64,000 bases of DNA from Deferribacteres bacterium (GTDB taxonomy: Bacteria; Chrysiogenota; Deferribacteres; Deferribacterales; Geovibrionaceae): assembly GCA_023395255.1 (NCBI GenBank), contig JAEWZN010000007.1, forward strand, positions 310,001-374,000, read 5' to 3'. Every line of letters starts with the position of its first letter. Within the stretch, counting starts at the first letter, position 1. The notes under the pieces were generated by a model. That model saw only the letters and a program-made list of their open reading frames with translations. It made no database searches and was not told the DNA's origin. A program made the position numbers and the translations under genes. Shown here piece after piece: positions 1-8,206 of this stretch.

Positions 1-1575
1 AAGCATAGGGGCGATGAGTACGCCGCTTCTGGCGCTGGAAAACAGATAATCGGTTATATCGGCCTCTATCTCGTAAGGTTCCATTTTCATTACCGCATCC
101 CCTGAGTAAACCATTGTGGCTGTAACCGGGCTGACTTTTTCATCCGCAGTCTCGGTTATGTACCTGAAAAGGCGCATGGTTCCCGATTGCTGCTGGGGGA
201 CATGGGTGAGCACGAGGTTTGCACTTTTTATGAATACTTCGTTGAACTCCGGCCTGTCCTTTTTGAGGGAGAAGAGAATGCCGGAGACTTTTTCGTCATT
301 GGCGGAGACGGTCAGTGCGCCTTTTTCCGTGCGGGTCTTGCTCCCCTGTTTGACAAAGCGGGAGAACTCGGAGTTGTCCTCGGTGAGGTATATGTAGTCG
401 GTTATCTCGGAGTATGAGTTAAGCGTCAGCTTCCACGCGCCGCCGCCGCCCGTGCCTGTCCATGTACCGTTTACAGAGTCAGGCGACAGAGTGCCTTCAA
501 AATTTCTCACACATTTGAATGATGAACCCCCTGCGCGGCAGTCCAGCGTAAGGGACAGTCTGCCGTTTTCAAAGGAGCCTTTGAGCGGGTAAAGGCGCTG
601 TCTGCCCTCTTCACCCATAAGTGCCTTGCCGTGCACAGTGCTGCCGTAGAAGGCTAGCTTCCATACCGAACCTGCTTCCTGAGTTCCGTCCGCCTTGAAT
701 ATATTCACGGCGAAAACCCCGTCCTCAATGGAGGGTGCGGCCGCTTTCTCCTGTTTTATCTCTTTAAGGTAAAAGTTTTTTGCAATGTTAACGTTCTTTT
801 TGCCGCCCATTTTGACGGAGTATTTGTAGCTGCCGTCAGCGGCTGTTTTTACTGATTTCCCTGTTTCAAGGACAGCTACCTCGGCATTTGCAAGCGGCTT
901 GGAATCCTCACTGAACACCTTGCCTGTTACCGTGACTTCCTTTGGCTCCTCCTCTGTGAAGCCGAGAATGTCTGAGGTGCGCTCAAACCCCTTGGCAGTT
1001 ACGGAGATGCTTATGTTTCTCACGAGGAAAAACTCAATGTTCGAGAGTATGAAGCGCTGTATATTTGCGTTTATGTTTGCCGCCGCATCCATAAGAGCGA
1101 ACCCGTCATCCGCCTGAATTTCCGCAACGAAGATTTTGTTGAGGAATACGATAGTGAAGTCCGCATCGTTTATGTAGGCGGATTTCGGGACATAGTAAAA
1201 TACACCCTTGTCCCCGAAGCCTATCTCCTGCACCTTGCCTTTCGGGGCTTTTTTCGCCAGTTCCTCATATTTGTCAAAGGCGGTGACATAGTTGTTGTAG
1301 GCATGGACAGTGGCCTTGACATCGAATGTCTTTTTGCGCTTGATGTTCATTATCTGCTGAACATCGGGCGAGTAATAGGAGTAGGATGTGGAGTAGATAA
1401 AGCCGTTTGCCGTTTTGGCCTCCGTGATTCCCGTTCCCAGCCACCGCTCCTCCCCGCCGGTGAGCTTGGCCGGTTTGGGGAAGAACGATTTAACAGTTTC
1501 GTCAAGTTTCAGTTTCGCATCCGCCGCTCCCGTCAGTGCAAGGAATGCGGCGAGGATTATCAGTAATTTCTTCAT
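1..1575 (-). CDS. Exported protein of unknown function with a carboxypeptidase-regulatory-like domain (partial)
   Basis: The frame is open from an ATG at 1575 to the left window edge (525 codons, no stop), so the C-terminus is missing. Residues 1-20 form a signal peptide (KK, hydrophobic core, ADA|K cleavage), so the protein is periplasmic or outer-membrane. Residues about 214-265 resemble a carboxypeptidase-regulatory-like beta-sandwich (VTVTGKVF...PLANAEV...TAADGSYKY), a fold common in surface and exported proteins. The rest is beta-rich and not recognised. It starts 6 bases after the aldehyde dehydrogenase stop and is probably cotranscribed with it. No catalytic motif is seen, so no function is assigned. 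Confidence 0.75.
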   Translation of the reverse strand, partial: MKKLLIILAAFLALTGAADAKLKLDETVKSFFPKPAKLTGGEERWLGTGITEAKTANGFIYSTSYSYYSPDVQQIMNIKRKKTFDVKATVHAYNNYVTAFDKYEELAKKAPKGKVQEIGFGDKGVFYYVPKSAYINDADFTIVFLNKIFVAEIQADDGFALMDAAANINANIQRFILSNIEFFLVRNISISVTAKGFERTSDILGFTEEEPKEVTVTGKVFSEDSKPLANAEVAVLETGKSVKTAADGSYKYSVKMGGKKNVNIAKNFYLKEIKQEKAAAPSIEDGVFAVNIFKADGTQEAGSVWKLAFYGSTVHGKALMGEEGRQRLYPLKGSFENGRLSLTLDCRAGGSSFKCVRNFEGTLSPDSVNGTWTGTGGGGAWKLTLNSYSEITDYIYLTEDNSEFSRFVKQGSKTRTEKGALTVSANDEKVSGILFSLKKDRPEFNEVFIKSANLVLTHVPQQQSGTMRLFRYITETADEKVSPVTATMVYSGDAVMKMEPYEIEADITDYLFSSARSGVLIAPML

Positions 1576-1581
1576 AAGCAT

Positions 1582-3006
1582 TTAATTAAGATTAAACATC
1601 ACGGTCTTTAGTTCAGTCATTTCTTCCACGGCAAACTTAGGGCCTTCCCTGCCTGTTCCGCTGAGCTTCACGCCGCCGTAGGGCATCTGATCCACTCTGA
1701 AAGTGGGCATGTCGTTCACCATGACACCGCCAACCTCCATATGCTCAATGGCATAGAAGGCATTCTTTATGTCCTTGGTGAATATCCCCGCCTGCAGGCC
1801 GAACTGGGAGTTGTTCACCCGCTCCACAGCCTCCTCCAGCGTTTTGTATTTCATTAGGCATACAAGGGGCGCAAACGCCTCCTCGCTGACCACGGTCATT
1901 GTCTCGTCCACGTTTTCAAGCACAGTGGGTTCAAGCATTGTGCCTCTGCGTCCGCCGCCTGTGAGTATTTTTGCTCCTTTAGCAGCAGCGTCCTTTATCC
2001 AGCCTTCGACTCTGGCAGCTTCTGATTCCTCAATCATGGGGCCGACAAGGATTTTCTCATCCACCGGATCGCCGAATCCGCTTGCCTGCACACTTTTCAC
2101 GAACATATCGCGGAATTCGTCATACCTGCTTTCGTGGATGTATATCCTCTGTATGCTTATGCACACCTGACCGGAGTTGGCAAAACCGCCCACCACACAT
2201 TTGGGGACTGCGTATGCTATGTCAGCGTCCTCATGGATGACAGCGGCTGAGTTTGAACCCAGCTCAAGGGTGACTTTCTTTATGCCCGCCTTCGCTTTTA
2301 TGCCGAGCCCCACTGAGGGTGAGCCTGTGAAGGTGAGCATATTAATCAGCTCCGATTCCACCATTGCGTTGCCGACAACTGAGCCTGAACCCACCACAAG
2401 GTTTATTCCGCATTCGGGGAGTCCCGCCTCAAGGAGAACCTCCACAAGGCGCACAGCGGTGAGCGGGGTTGATGAGGCAGGTTTAAGCACTATCGGGCAG
2501 CCTGCGGCTATCGCGGGGCCGACTTTGTGGGCAACTAGGTTTAAGGGGAAGTTGAAAGGGGTTATGGCTCCCACCACGCCGATGGGGAAGCGTTTATAGT
2601 AGCCGAAGCGGTTTGCGCCGGAGGCTGAGGCATCGTAGGGAATAAGCTCCCCGCCGAGTCGTCTGGCTTCGTCAGCGGCGAACCTGAAATTTTCGGCGGT
2701 TCTGCCCGCCTCGCCTCTGGAAAACATTATGCCTTTGCCCGCTTCCGCGGTTATGATTTTTGCGAAGTCTTCTGAATATTCTGCGATGAGGGAGCCTGTT
2801 TTATCCAGTATGTCCCCTTTCTGTTTTGCGGTGAGCGAGGCCATGACCCTGCGCGCTTTGGATGCTGCCTGAATGGCTTTTTCCGTCAGTGCTCTGTCTG
2901 CGGTGCATACTGTGCCCGCCGCGGAGCCGTCGTAAGGGTTCTTTACCTCAAGGTATGACCCTGTGTCAGTCCATTTGCCGTCAATGAACAGTTTCTTGAA
3001 ACCCAT
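1582..3006 (-). CDS. Aldehyde dehydrogenase family protein (NAD(P)+-dependent)
   Basis: 474 residues, full length for the ALDH superfamily. It oxidises an aldehyde to a carboxylate with NAD(P)+ in the cytoplasm. Visible hallmarks are Asn152 in TPFNFPLN (oxyanion), Lys175 in IVLKPAS (cofactor), FTGS at about 226-229 (Rossmann turn), the general base Glu248 in TLELGS and the nucleophile Cys282 in NSGQVC. The ATG at 3006 follows an AGGAGGG ribosome site. The overall pattern is close to the lactaldehyde / non-phosphorylating glyceraldehyde-3-phosphate / succinate-semialdehyde branch, but the substrate cannot be read from the sequence. It lies 6 bases upstream of the exported protein that runs off the left edge, whose role gives no help. 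Confidence 0.9.
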   Translation of the reverse strand: MGFKKLFIDGKWTDTGSYLEVKNPYDGSAAGTVCTADRALTEKAIQAASKARRVMASLTAKQKGDILDKTGSLIAEYSEDFAKIITAEAGKGIMFSRGEAGRTAENFRFAADEARRLGGELIPYDASASGANRFGYYKRFPIGVVGAITPFNFPLNLVAHKVGPAIAAGCPIVLKPASSTPLTAVRLVEVLLEAGLPECGINLVVGSGSVVGNAMVESELINMLTFTGSPSVGLGIKAKAGIKKVTLELGSNSAAVIHEDADIAYAVPKCVVGGFANSGQVCISIQRIYIHESRYDEFRDMFVKSVQASGFGDPVDEKILVGPMIEESEAARVEGWIKDAAAKGAKILTGGGRRGTMLEPTVLENVDETMTVVSEEAFAPLVCLMKYKTLEEAVERVNNSQFGLQAGIFTKDIKNAFYAIEHMEVGGVMVNDMPTFRVDQMPYGGVKLSGTGREGPKFAVEEMTELKTVMFNLN

Positions 3007-3084
3007 TTTGCCCTCCTGATTTGAAAAGTGCGGAAAACAAAGTGCTTAGGGCAGTGTTTCCGGATTAATCAGGTTACCAAAAAG

Positions 3085-3107
3085 GGCTCAGTTTTGCAAC
3101 GGGAGCC
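3085..3107 (-). terminator. Possible Rho-independent terminator after the EAL-CBS-GGDEF gene
   Basis: On the minus strand a GGCTC/GAGCC stem (5 bp, 13-base loop) is followed by CTTTTT, just downstream of the EAL gene stop. The stem is short, so confidence is modest. Confidence 0.4.
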
Positions 3108-3117
3108 GTATATCTTC

Positions 3118-4899
3118 TCAGCGGGCGGTTTCCGCCAGTGCTTCGCTTATGGAGGCAACGGCTATTTTTTCTTCCGATGCCTTGGCTTTCTTTTTCAGTT
3201 CCGCCAGAATGTTTGCTATCTCATCCGGCGTATGCTCCCTTCTGCCGGCAGGAAGCTCTATGATGGCGGCGCTTATGCTCAGAAGGGGAAATACCGAATC
3301 ATTCCCCTGCCTGTCCTTGCCTGTGTAGTAACCCTGCTTCACCTCAGAGGGGGAGTAGAAGGATATTACAGAATCAGTGAACTTCTTGATGGTTTTTCTG
3401 ATTTTATCAACAGCGAGGGAGCAGGCCATTCCGTTGCAGCTTATGCCGCCGAAGAAATCATCCCCGCCGACATGGCCTATGAACTCGTTTTTGCCGCTGA
3501 AATCTTTCTTGAGAATATCCGAGAAGAGAACAATAGCCCTGTCCCCCTGACGGAAGCCGAATCGGTCGTTGAACGGCTTGAAGTTGTCAAAATCGAAATA
3601 CACAAGGAAATACTGGCTGTGCTCATCCCTGAAAGCATCGTTCAGGTAGCCGTTTATCAGGCTGTTGCCTGAAAGCTTGGTCAGAGGGTTCATATCGCGG
3701 GCGAAGGCGAGGTTCTTTTCGTTCAGGGTGTTAAGGAGAGACTGGGCAGTGAGAAAGCCGAAGTATTTCAGCCCTTTGGTGATTATAACCCCGTCCGTTT
3801 CCTTGTTCGCCACGAAAAGCTCAAGTATCTTTTCGATGGGCACGTTTATTTCAACTATCGGGCATGAGGTGATGAACTTGCGTATGTTCACCGTGAGGGA
3901 TCTGTTATGGAGAAGCTCCTTACCGAAGGGGTGGTAAAGGTATTCCTTGAGGTTGCGCTCACTTATTATCCCCAGCGGCATATCGGTATCGTCCACTATC
4001 GGCACTATGGGCACGTTCATATGGTTGCGTATGTTCTCCAGAACCCGTTCGGCGGATTCGCTGACGTTCACTGCGTTTAGTTTCACTATTTCGTTTGATA
4101 TGAGGTAGGCATCCTCACTGAGGTCGCGTTTGTCCGTCTGGTCTATGTACTGAACCGAGTTGTAGACGGGCATGATCTCTTTGACATCCGTTGAGGGCTT
4201 CTGTATGAAGTAACCCTGAATAAGGTCGAACCCCAGCTCCTTGCAGGTGAGGAACTCCTTCTTGGTCTCCACACCTTCTGCCACTATGGTTATGCCGAAG
4301 AAATGGGCAAGACTGGTGAGGTTGCTGCAGTATTTCTTTTTTTTGATGTCCTCGTCTATCCCCTGAATAAGGAATTTGTCTATCTTGAGGAAGTTGGGCT
4401 CTGAATAGTAGAAAAGTTCGAAATTGGCGAAGCCCGCTCCGAAGTCGTCTATGGCTATGCGGCATCCGTACTGCTTCACGTTTTCAAAAATATTTTTGGT
4501 GTTCTTTATGAAGCTGTGCTTGTGACGTTCGGATATTTCAAAGCAGAAGGCATCAGGCTCAATGTCGTTTGCGTTCAGCAGCGCCTTGGTGCGCCCCTTC
4601 TCAAAGTCGGGCATGTTTACAATGCGGATGTCGTAGTTATAGAAGAGCTTCATCTTACGGGAGCCCTCTATGGTGCGGAACTTCATCATGGCCTTTCGCC
4701 TGAGTTCCAGATCCACCTGAAACAGAAGGTTCTCCCTGAAGGCTGTGTCAAAAAATTCTGCTATGGAGTCAAAACCGCATTTCTCCCAGCCGCGCAGCAG
4801 CGCCTCCACGGCGAATGTCACGCCGGAAAACGGGTTTACTATGGGCTGAAATGCATGCTCTACTTTTGACAAATACTCTTTCCAATGTTGAGGAAGCAT
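3118..4899 (-). CDS. EAL-CBS-GGDEF cyclic-di-GMP signalling protein
   Basis: 593 residues from the ATG at 4899, which has AGG 7 bases upstream. An in-frame GTG two codons earlier has no better site. The order is an N-terminal EAL domain (about 10-250) with EALLR, DDFGAG, KID and AEGVE, all expected of an active phosphodiesterase; a pair of CBS modules (about 265-385); and a C-terminal GGDEF domain (about 415-580). The GGDEF signature reads GGDDF, which departs from GG(D/E)EF. No transmembrane segment is seen, so the protein is cytoplasmic. The likely reading is a c-di-GMP phosphodiesterase with the CBS pair sensing nucleotides and a GGDEF domain that is weak or regulatory. It stands alone between flanking transcription units. 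Confidence 0.9.
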   Translation of the reverse strand: MLPQHWKEYLSKVEHAFQPIVNPFSGVTFAVEALLRGWEKCGFDSIAEFFDTAFRENLLFQVDLELRRKAMMKFRTIEGSRKMKLFYNYDIRIVNMPDFEKGRTKALLNANDIEPDAFCFEISERHKHSFIKNTKNIFENVKQYGCRIAIDDFGAGFANFELFYYSEPNFLKIDKFLIQGIDEDIKKKKYCSNLTSLAHFFGITIVAEGVETKKEFLTCKELGFDLIQGYFIQKPSTDVKEIMPVYNSVQYIDQTDKRDLSEDAYLISNEIVKLNAVNVSESAERVLENIRNHMNVPIVPIVDDTDMPLGIISERNLKEYLYHPFGKELLHNRSLTVNIRKFITSCPIVEINVPIEKILELFVANKETDGVIITKGLKYFGFLTAQSLLNTLNEKNLAFARDMNPLTKLSGNSLINGYLNDAFRDEHSQYFLVYFDFDNFKPFNDRFGFRQGDRAIVLFSDILKKDFSGKNEFIGHVGGDDFFGGISCNGMACSLAVDKIRKTIKKFTDSVISFYSPSEVKQGYYTGKDRQGNDSVFPLLSISAAIIELPAGRREHTPDEIANILAELKKKAKASEEKIAVASISEALAETAR

Positions 4900-5017
4900 C
4901 CGCACACCTGCACATGAAGATTCACGGAAATAATATCCGTATAAATCATTATTATATTTAGGGGTGTGAAAAGAGTGACAAATGTTTGTTAATGATTTGT
5001 CAGATCGGGGGCGGGGG

Positions 5018-5542
5018 TTACTTTTCTATTCCTTCCCTTGCCTCTACACCGCAGGAGAAGTAGTGTTTTATCTCCCTCATTTCGGTTATGAGATCCGCAA
5101 GCTCCATTATGGAGGCGGGGGCGTTTCTGCCCGTGAGAACCAGTTCGGCGGTTTTAGGGCGCATCTTAATCATATCTGCCACTTCCTCCTCCTTTATGAG
5201 GCCGAGTGAGATGGCGACGTTGATTTCATCCAGAATCACTATGTCGTACATGCCGGAGAGGAGGGCGTTCTTTGCTTTTTTCAGCCCCAGTTCGGCAAGA
5301 CGGATCTCCTCCGTGCAGGGTTCGCCGCAGATAAAGCGGTCATTGCCGTAGGCTTCCATGACTATGTTTTTTTCAAGGGAATGAACTGAGATGTTCTCGG
5401 AGTATTTTCCGCTTTTAAGGAACTGGCCTATGTACACCCTGAGCCCTGCGCCTGCGCCCCTGAGAGCCAGACCGAGTGCGGCGGTTGTTTTGCCCTTGCC
5501 CTTGCCGGTGTATATCTGCACAAATCCCCTGTTCAGCGTCAT
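5018..5542 (-). CDS. cobA: Cob(I)alamin adenosyltransferase, CobA/BtuR type
   Basis: 174 residues. It transfers the adenosyl group of ATP to cob(I)alamin to make adenosylcobalamin. The P-loop GKGKGKTT sits about 14-21 residues from the start, followed by the family pattern ALGLALRGAGAGLRV and, later, ILDEINVAISLGL (Walker B-like). The ATG at 5542 is chosen because GGAG lies 9 bases upstream and homologues start close to the P-loop. An in-frame TTG at 5599 overlapping the nth stop would add 19 residues. It is the last gene of the minus-strand run that begins at 11827. Confidence 0.9.
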   Translation of the reverse strand: MTLNRGFVQIYTGKGKGKTTAALGLALRGAGAGLRVYIGQFLKSGKYSENISVHSLEKNIVMEAYGNDRFICGEPCTEEIRLAELGLKKAKNALLSGMYDIVILDEINVAISLGLIKEEEVADMIKMRPKTAELVLTGRNAPASIMELADLITEMREIKHYFSCGVEAREGIEK

Positions 5543-5595
5543 AAATAAAATCTCCGTGAGGCTTTTTTTATAAGATAGTTCCCTGAGCCTCGCGT

Positions 5596-6249
5596 TCAAG
5601 GTTTAAGATGCTTTTTTATTCTTGCCGCGTAATCCGGGCAGATTCCGTTTATGGGGCATTCCCCGCATTTGGGGGCGCGGGCTGTGCATATATCCCGCCC
5701 GAAGAGTATCACCTGATGCGACCATTCCGCACTGCGCTCCGGCGGAATGATTTTTATGAGATCCTGCTCTATCTTTTCCGGGTCAGTGTTTTTCGTGAGG
5801 CCGAGGCGGAAGGCTATGCGCTTCACATGGGTGTCCACAACCACGGCGGGTCTGCTGAAACAGTTGCCGAGGATGACATTAGCCGTTTTTCTGCCGACTC
5901 CGGGGATTCTGATCAGTTCCTCCATGGTTCCGGGCACTTCGCCGCCGTGTTCGCTGATCAGCTTTTTGCCCATCCCTATGAGACTTTTCGCCTTATTGCG
6001 GAAGAAGCCCGTGGGTTTTATATCCGCGCACAGCTCCTCCATGTCCGCATCAGCAAGATGCTGAGGTGTAGGGTATTTCCTGAACAGTTCCTGCGTGACT
6101 ATATTCACGCGCGCATCGGTGCACTGAGCGCTGAGTATTGTGGCAGTGAGGAGCTGAAAAGGGTTTTCGTGTCTTAGGGAGCATTCCGCATCTGCGTAGC
6201 GGCTGTCCAGAAATTCTATGAATTTTAAAGCGGTTTTCTTTTTATCCAT
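5596..6249 (-). CDS. nth: Endonuclease III (DNA glycosylase/AP lyase)
   Basis: 217 residues, the usual size. It removes oxidised pyrimidines in base excision repair and nicks the abasic site. The helix-hairpin-helix with the catalytic lysine reads IPGVGRKTANVIL, the catalytic aspartate is in VVVDTHVKR, and the C-terminal 4Fe-4S loop has the expected spacing C-X6-C-X2-C-X5-C. The ATG at 6249 overlaps the end of the upstream UbiD-family gene by 25 bases, which suggests translational coupling within the operon. Confidence 0.95.
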   Translation of the reverse strand: MDKKKTALKFIEFLDSRYADAECSLRHENPFQLLTATILSAQCTDARVNIVTQELFRKYPTPQHLADADMEELCADIKPTGFFRNKAKSLIGMGKKLISEHGGEVPGTMEELIRIPGVGRKTANVILGNCFSRPAVVVDTHVKRIAFRLGLTKNTDPEKIEQDLIKIIPPERSAEWSHQVILFGRDICTARAPKCGECPINGICPDYAARIKKHLKP

Positions 6250-7490
6250 TCCCCGAATCCGTATGCGTTTTCTTCAACCTTTTTTATTATGGCTTCATCT
6301 GTTGAAATATAGGGTGTATCTTTTAGTCTACAGTCAAAAATTCTGTTTTGTTCACAATTGATTAGCCTGCTTCCTGCGAAAAGACGGAGGCATTCGGCAG
6401 TGTCTTCCGTGTTCGTTTTTTCATCGAAGATACAGATGTTTGCGTATTTGCGGAAAATAAAATTGTCCGCACCCCTGTTTATATCCGCACCGTCTTTAAG
6501 GGCGATGAAGATCATCCGTCCGAACACGCCGAAGGGCGGAAATCCGAATGACACAAGCTCCGGCATAGTGCGTTTTACGGAGTTTGTAAGGAGCCTGAAC
6601 GCCGCATCCGCCAGAAGGCCGTTCTCAGCAGCGGGAGCCCCCGCTGCGGTATTGGGGCAAAAGGCATTTTCCGCGTGGTATGCCTTTTCGAGGGTAAAAA
6701 CGGGGAAAGCTTCCTGTGCTGAATAGCCGCCTGTGTAGTTCCCGAAGGGGCCTTCCGCTGCCGTCTCTGTGAGGGAGATTCTGCCGTGCAGCACTATTTC
6801 GGAATCCGCAGGAACGCTCAGTCCGTTAATATCAGCCGTTTTCAGAGGTCTGCCTGTGAGCGCGGCGGATATTTCAAACTCGTCCGCCTTAACCGGCATT
6901 ACCGAGGCGAGTATTACTGACGGCGGTGCACCGAGGCATATCGCGGCTTCAATGCTCTCTTCCCCCCGCTCCCCTGCGAGCCGCATATGCTCCGCCGCTC
7001 CGCTGCCGGGATAACAGTGGATAACAGCGCGTCTTTCATCAAGTATCTGTACGCGGTACATGCCGCAGTTCTGGGTTTTATCCTTTGTGATCACACAGGG
7101 GAGGGTGAGGGCGAAGCCGCCGTCATTTTTCCATGTGCGTATGGCGGGCAGTGAGGTGAGGTCTGAAAATTCTTTATATCTGAAACCGGGGCTGCTGACT
7201 GTCTGCGGCCTGAACTGTTCGGGGAGGGTTTTTTCAAGGAGACAGTCCGGTGCTTCATGAACGGAGTTTATGCCGATGGATTCCATAACTGCGGACTTTG
7301 AGCAGAAGGCGTTCATAACAAGGGGAAAGGCAGCACCGAATGGGTTTTCAAACAGAAGGGCGCACCTGCCGATGGCGCGTCTAGCGATTTCAGCCGCTTC
7401 AAGGTCGCATGAAACAGGTTCGGACGCTGTCTCCAGTCTGCCTGTTTCTGAGAGATGAGTGAGATAAGCCCTGAAAGAATCCCGCTCCAT
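6225..7490 (-). CDS. UbiD-family decarboxylase (possibly menaquinone biosynthesis)
   Basis: 421 residues from the ATG at 7490, which lies 13 bases after the UbiE stop. A longer frame opens inside ubiE but its first 30 residues look like read-through. UbiD-like features are NCGMYRVQILDE, the later ICLGAPPSVILAS and AEGPFGNYTGGYS (the conserved EGPFG block). UbiD enzymes use prenylated FMN to decarboxylate aromatic acids. The protein is shorter than canonical UbiD (about 490), and the arginine usually found after the FPVF segment is not evident. Position next to UbiE suggests a quinone role; MqnL of the futalosine menaquinone route belongs to this family. This assignment is an inference. Confidence 0.72.
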   Translation of the reverse strand: MERDSFRAYLTHLSETGRLETASEPVSCDLEAAEIARRAIGRCALLFENPFGAAFPLVMNAFCSKSAVMESIGINSVHEAPDCLLEKTLPEQFRPQTVSSPGFRYKEFSDLTSLPAIRTWKNDGGFALTLPCVITKDKTQNCGMYRVQILDERRAVIHCYPGSGAAEHMRLAGERGEESIEAAICLGAPPSVILASVMPVKADEFEISAALTGRPLKTADINGLSVPADSEIVLHGRISLTETAAEGPFGNYTGGYSAQEAFPVFTLEKAYHAENAFCPNTAAGAPAAENGLLADAAFRLLTNSVKRTMPELVSFGFPPFGVFGRMIFIALKDGADINRGADNFIFRKYANICIFDEKTNTEDTAECLRLFAGSRLINCEQNRIFDCRLKDTPYISTDEAIIKKVEENAYGFGEWIKRKPL

Positions 7491-7503
7491 ACTGTGAGCC
7501 TGT

Positions 7504-8202
7504 CTATTTGCGGCAGATTGTGGCGTCACAGATCCCGAAGGTGAAGGGGTTAAACTCCGCTTCTTTGAAGCCCGCTTCAAGGATCATTCTGCGGTAGGCA
7601 TCCCTCTTCGGAAATTTGTAGACGGATTCAGGCAGATATTCATATGCCTTCCTGTTGCCGGAGATAATGCCGCCTATAAAAGGGAGGATTTTGGTGAAAT
7701 ACAGCCTGTAAACCCACGCGAAGAAGGGGTTCTGCGGCTGGCTGAACTCAAGTATGCACGCGCATCCGCCGTCCTTAAGCACACGGTGCATTTCCCTTAA
7801 CCCCTGCGCCTTGTCCGTTACGTTGCGGAAGCCGAAGGCTATCATTATACGGTCGAAGGATTTTTCCTTAAACGGCAGACAGTGCGCATCACTGACGCTG
7901 AATATGCCTCCGGGCATTTTCTGCTTGCCTATCTTCATCATGTTATGGCTGAAATCACCGCCGATGAGGGTTACGCTTTTGCCTGTTTTTGTGAGCTCTA
8001 TCATCATGTCCGCAGTGCCGCAGGCGAGATCAAGCACGGTCTGCCCGTCCTGAACGTTCATGAGCCTGATTGCCTTTTTGCGCCATGCAACATCCGTGCG
8101 GAAGCTCAGGGCGCGGTTGAGAAAGTCGTATTTAGGGGCTATGTCATCGAACATCTGCTGAATGTCTTTCGATTTTTTTTCCAAGATCAAGTCCTTATTC
8201 AT
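7504..8202 (-). CDS. ubiE: Demethylmenaquinone/2-methoxy-benzoquinol methyltransferase
   Basis: 232 residues, typical of UbiE/MenG. It carries out the C-methylation that completes menaquinone (or an intermediate step of ubiquinone) using S-adenosylmethionine. The SAM-binding motif I reads VLDLACGTADM; the family blocks DIAPKYDFLNRALSF near the N-terminus and FDRIMIAFGFRNVTD in the middle are clear. The ATG at 8202 follows the phosphatase stop by 4 bases. For an anaerobe with multiheme cytochromes the product is most likely menaquinone, so the symbol menG would fit equally well. Confidence 0.93.
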   Translation of the reverse strand: MNKDLILEKKSKDIQQMFDDIAPKYDFLNRALSFRTDVAWRKKAIRLMNVQDGQTVLDLACGTADMMIELTKTGKSVTLIGGDFSHNMMKIGKQKMPGGIFSVSDAHCLPFKEKSFDRIMIAFGFRNVTDKAQGLREMHRVLKDGGCACILEFSQPQNPFFAWVYRLYFTKILPFIGGIISGNRKAYEYLPESVYKFPKRDAYRRMILEAGFKEAEFNPFTFGICDATICRK

Positions 8203-8206
8203 CGGT

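Noticed and set aside
7491..7580. Longer N-terminus for the UbiD-family protein
   Set aside because: The extra 30 residues are Ser/Pro/Lys-rich, overlap the end of ubiE and do not resemble the family; the ATG at 7490 fits.
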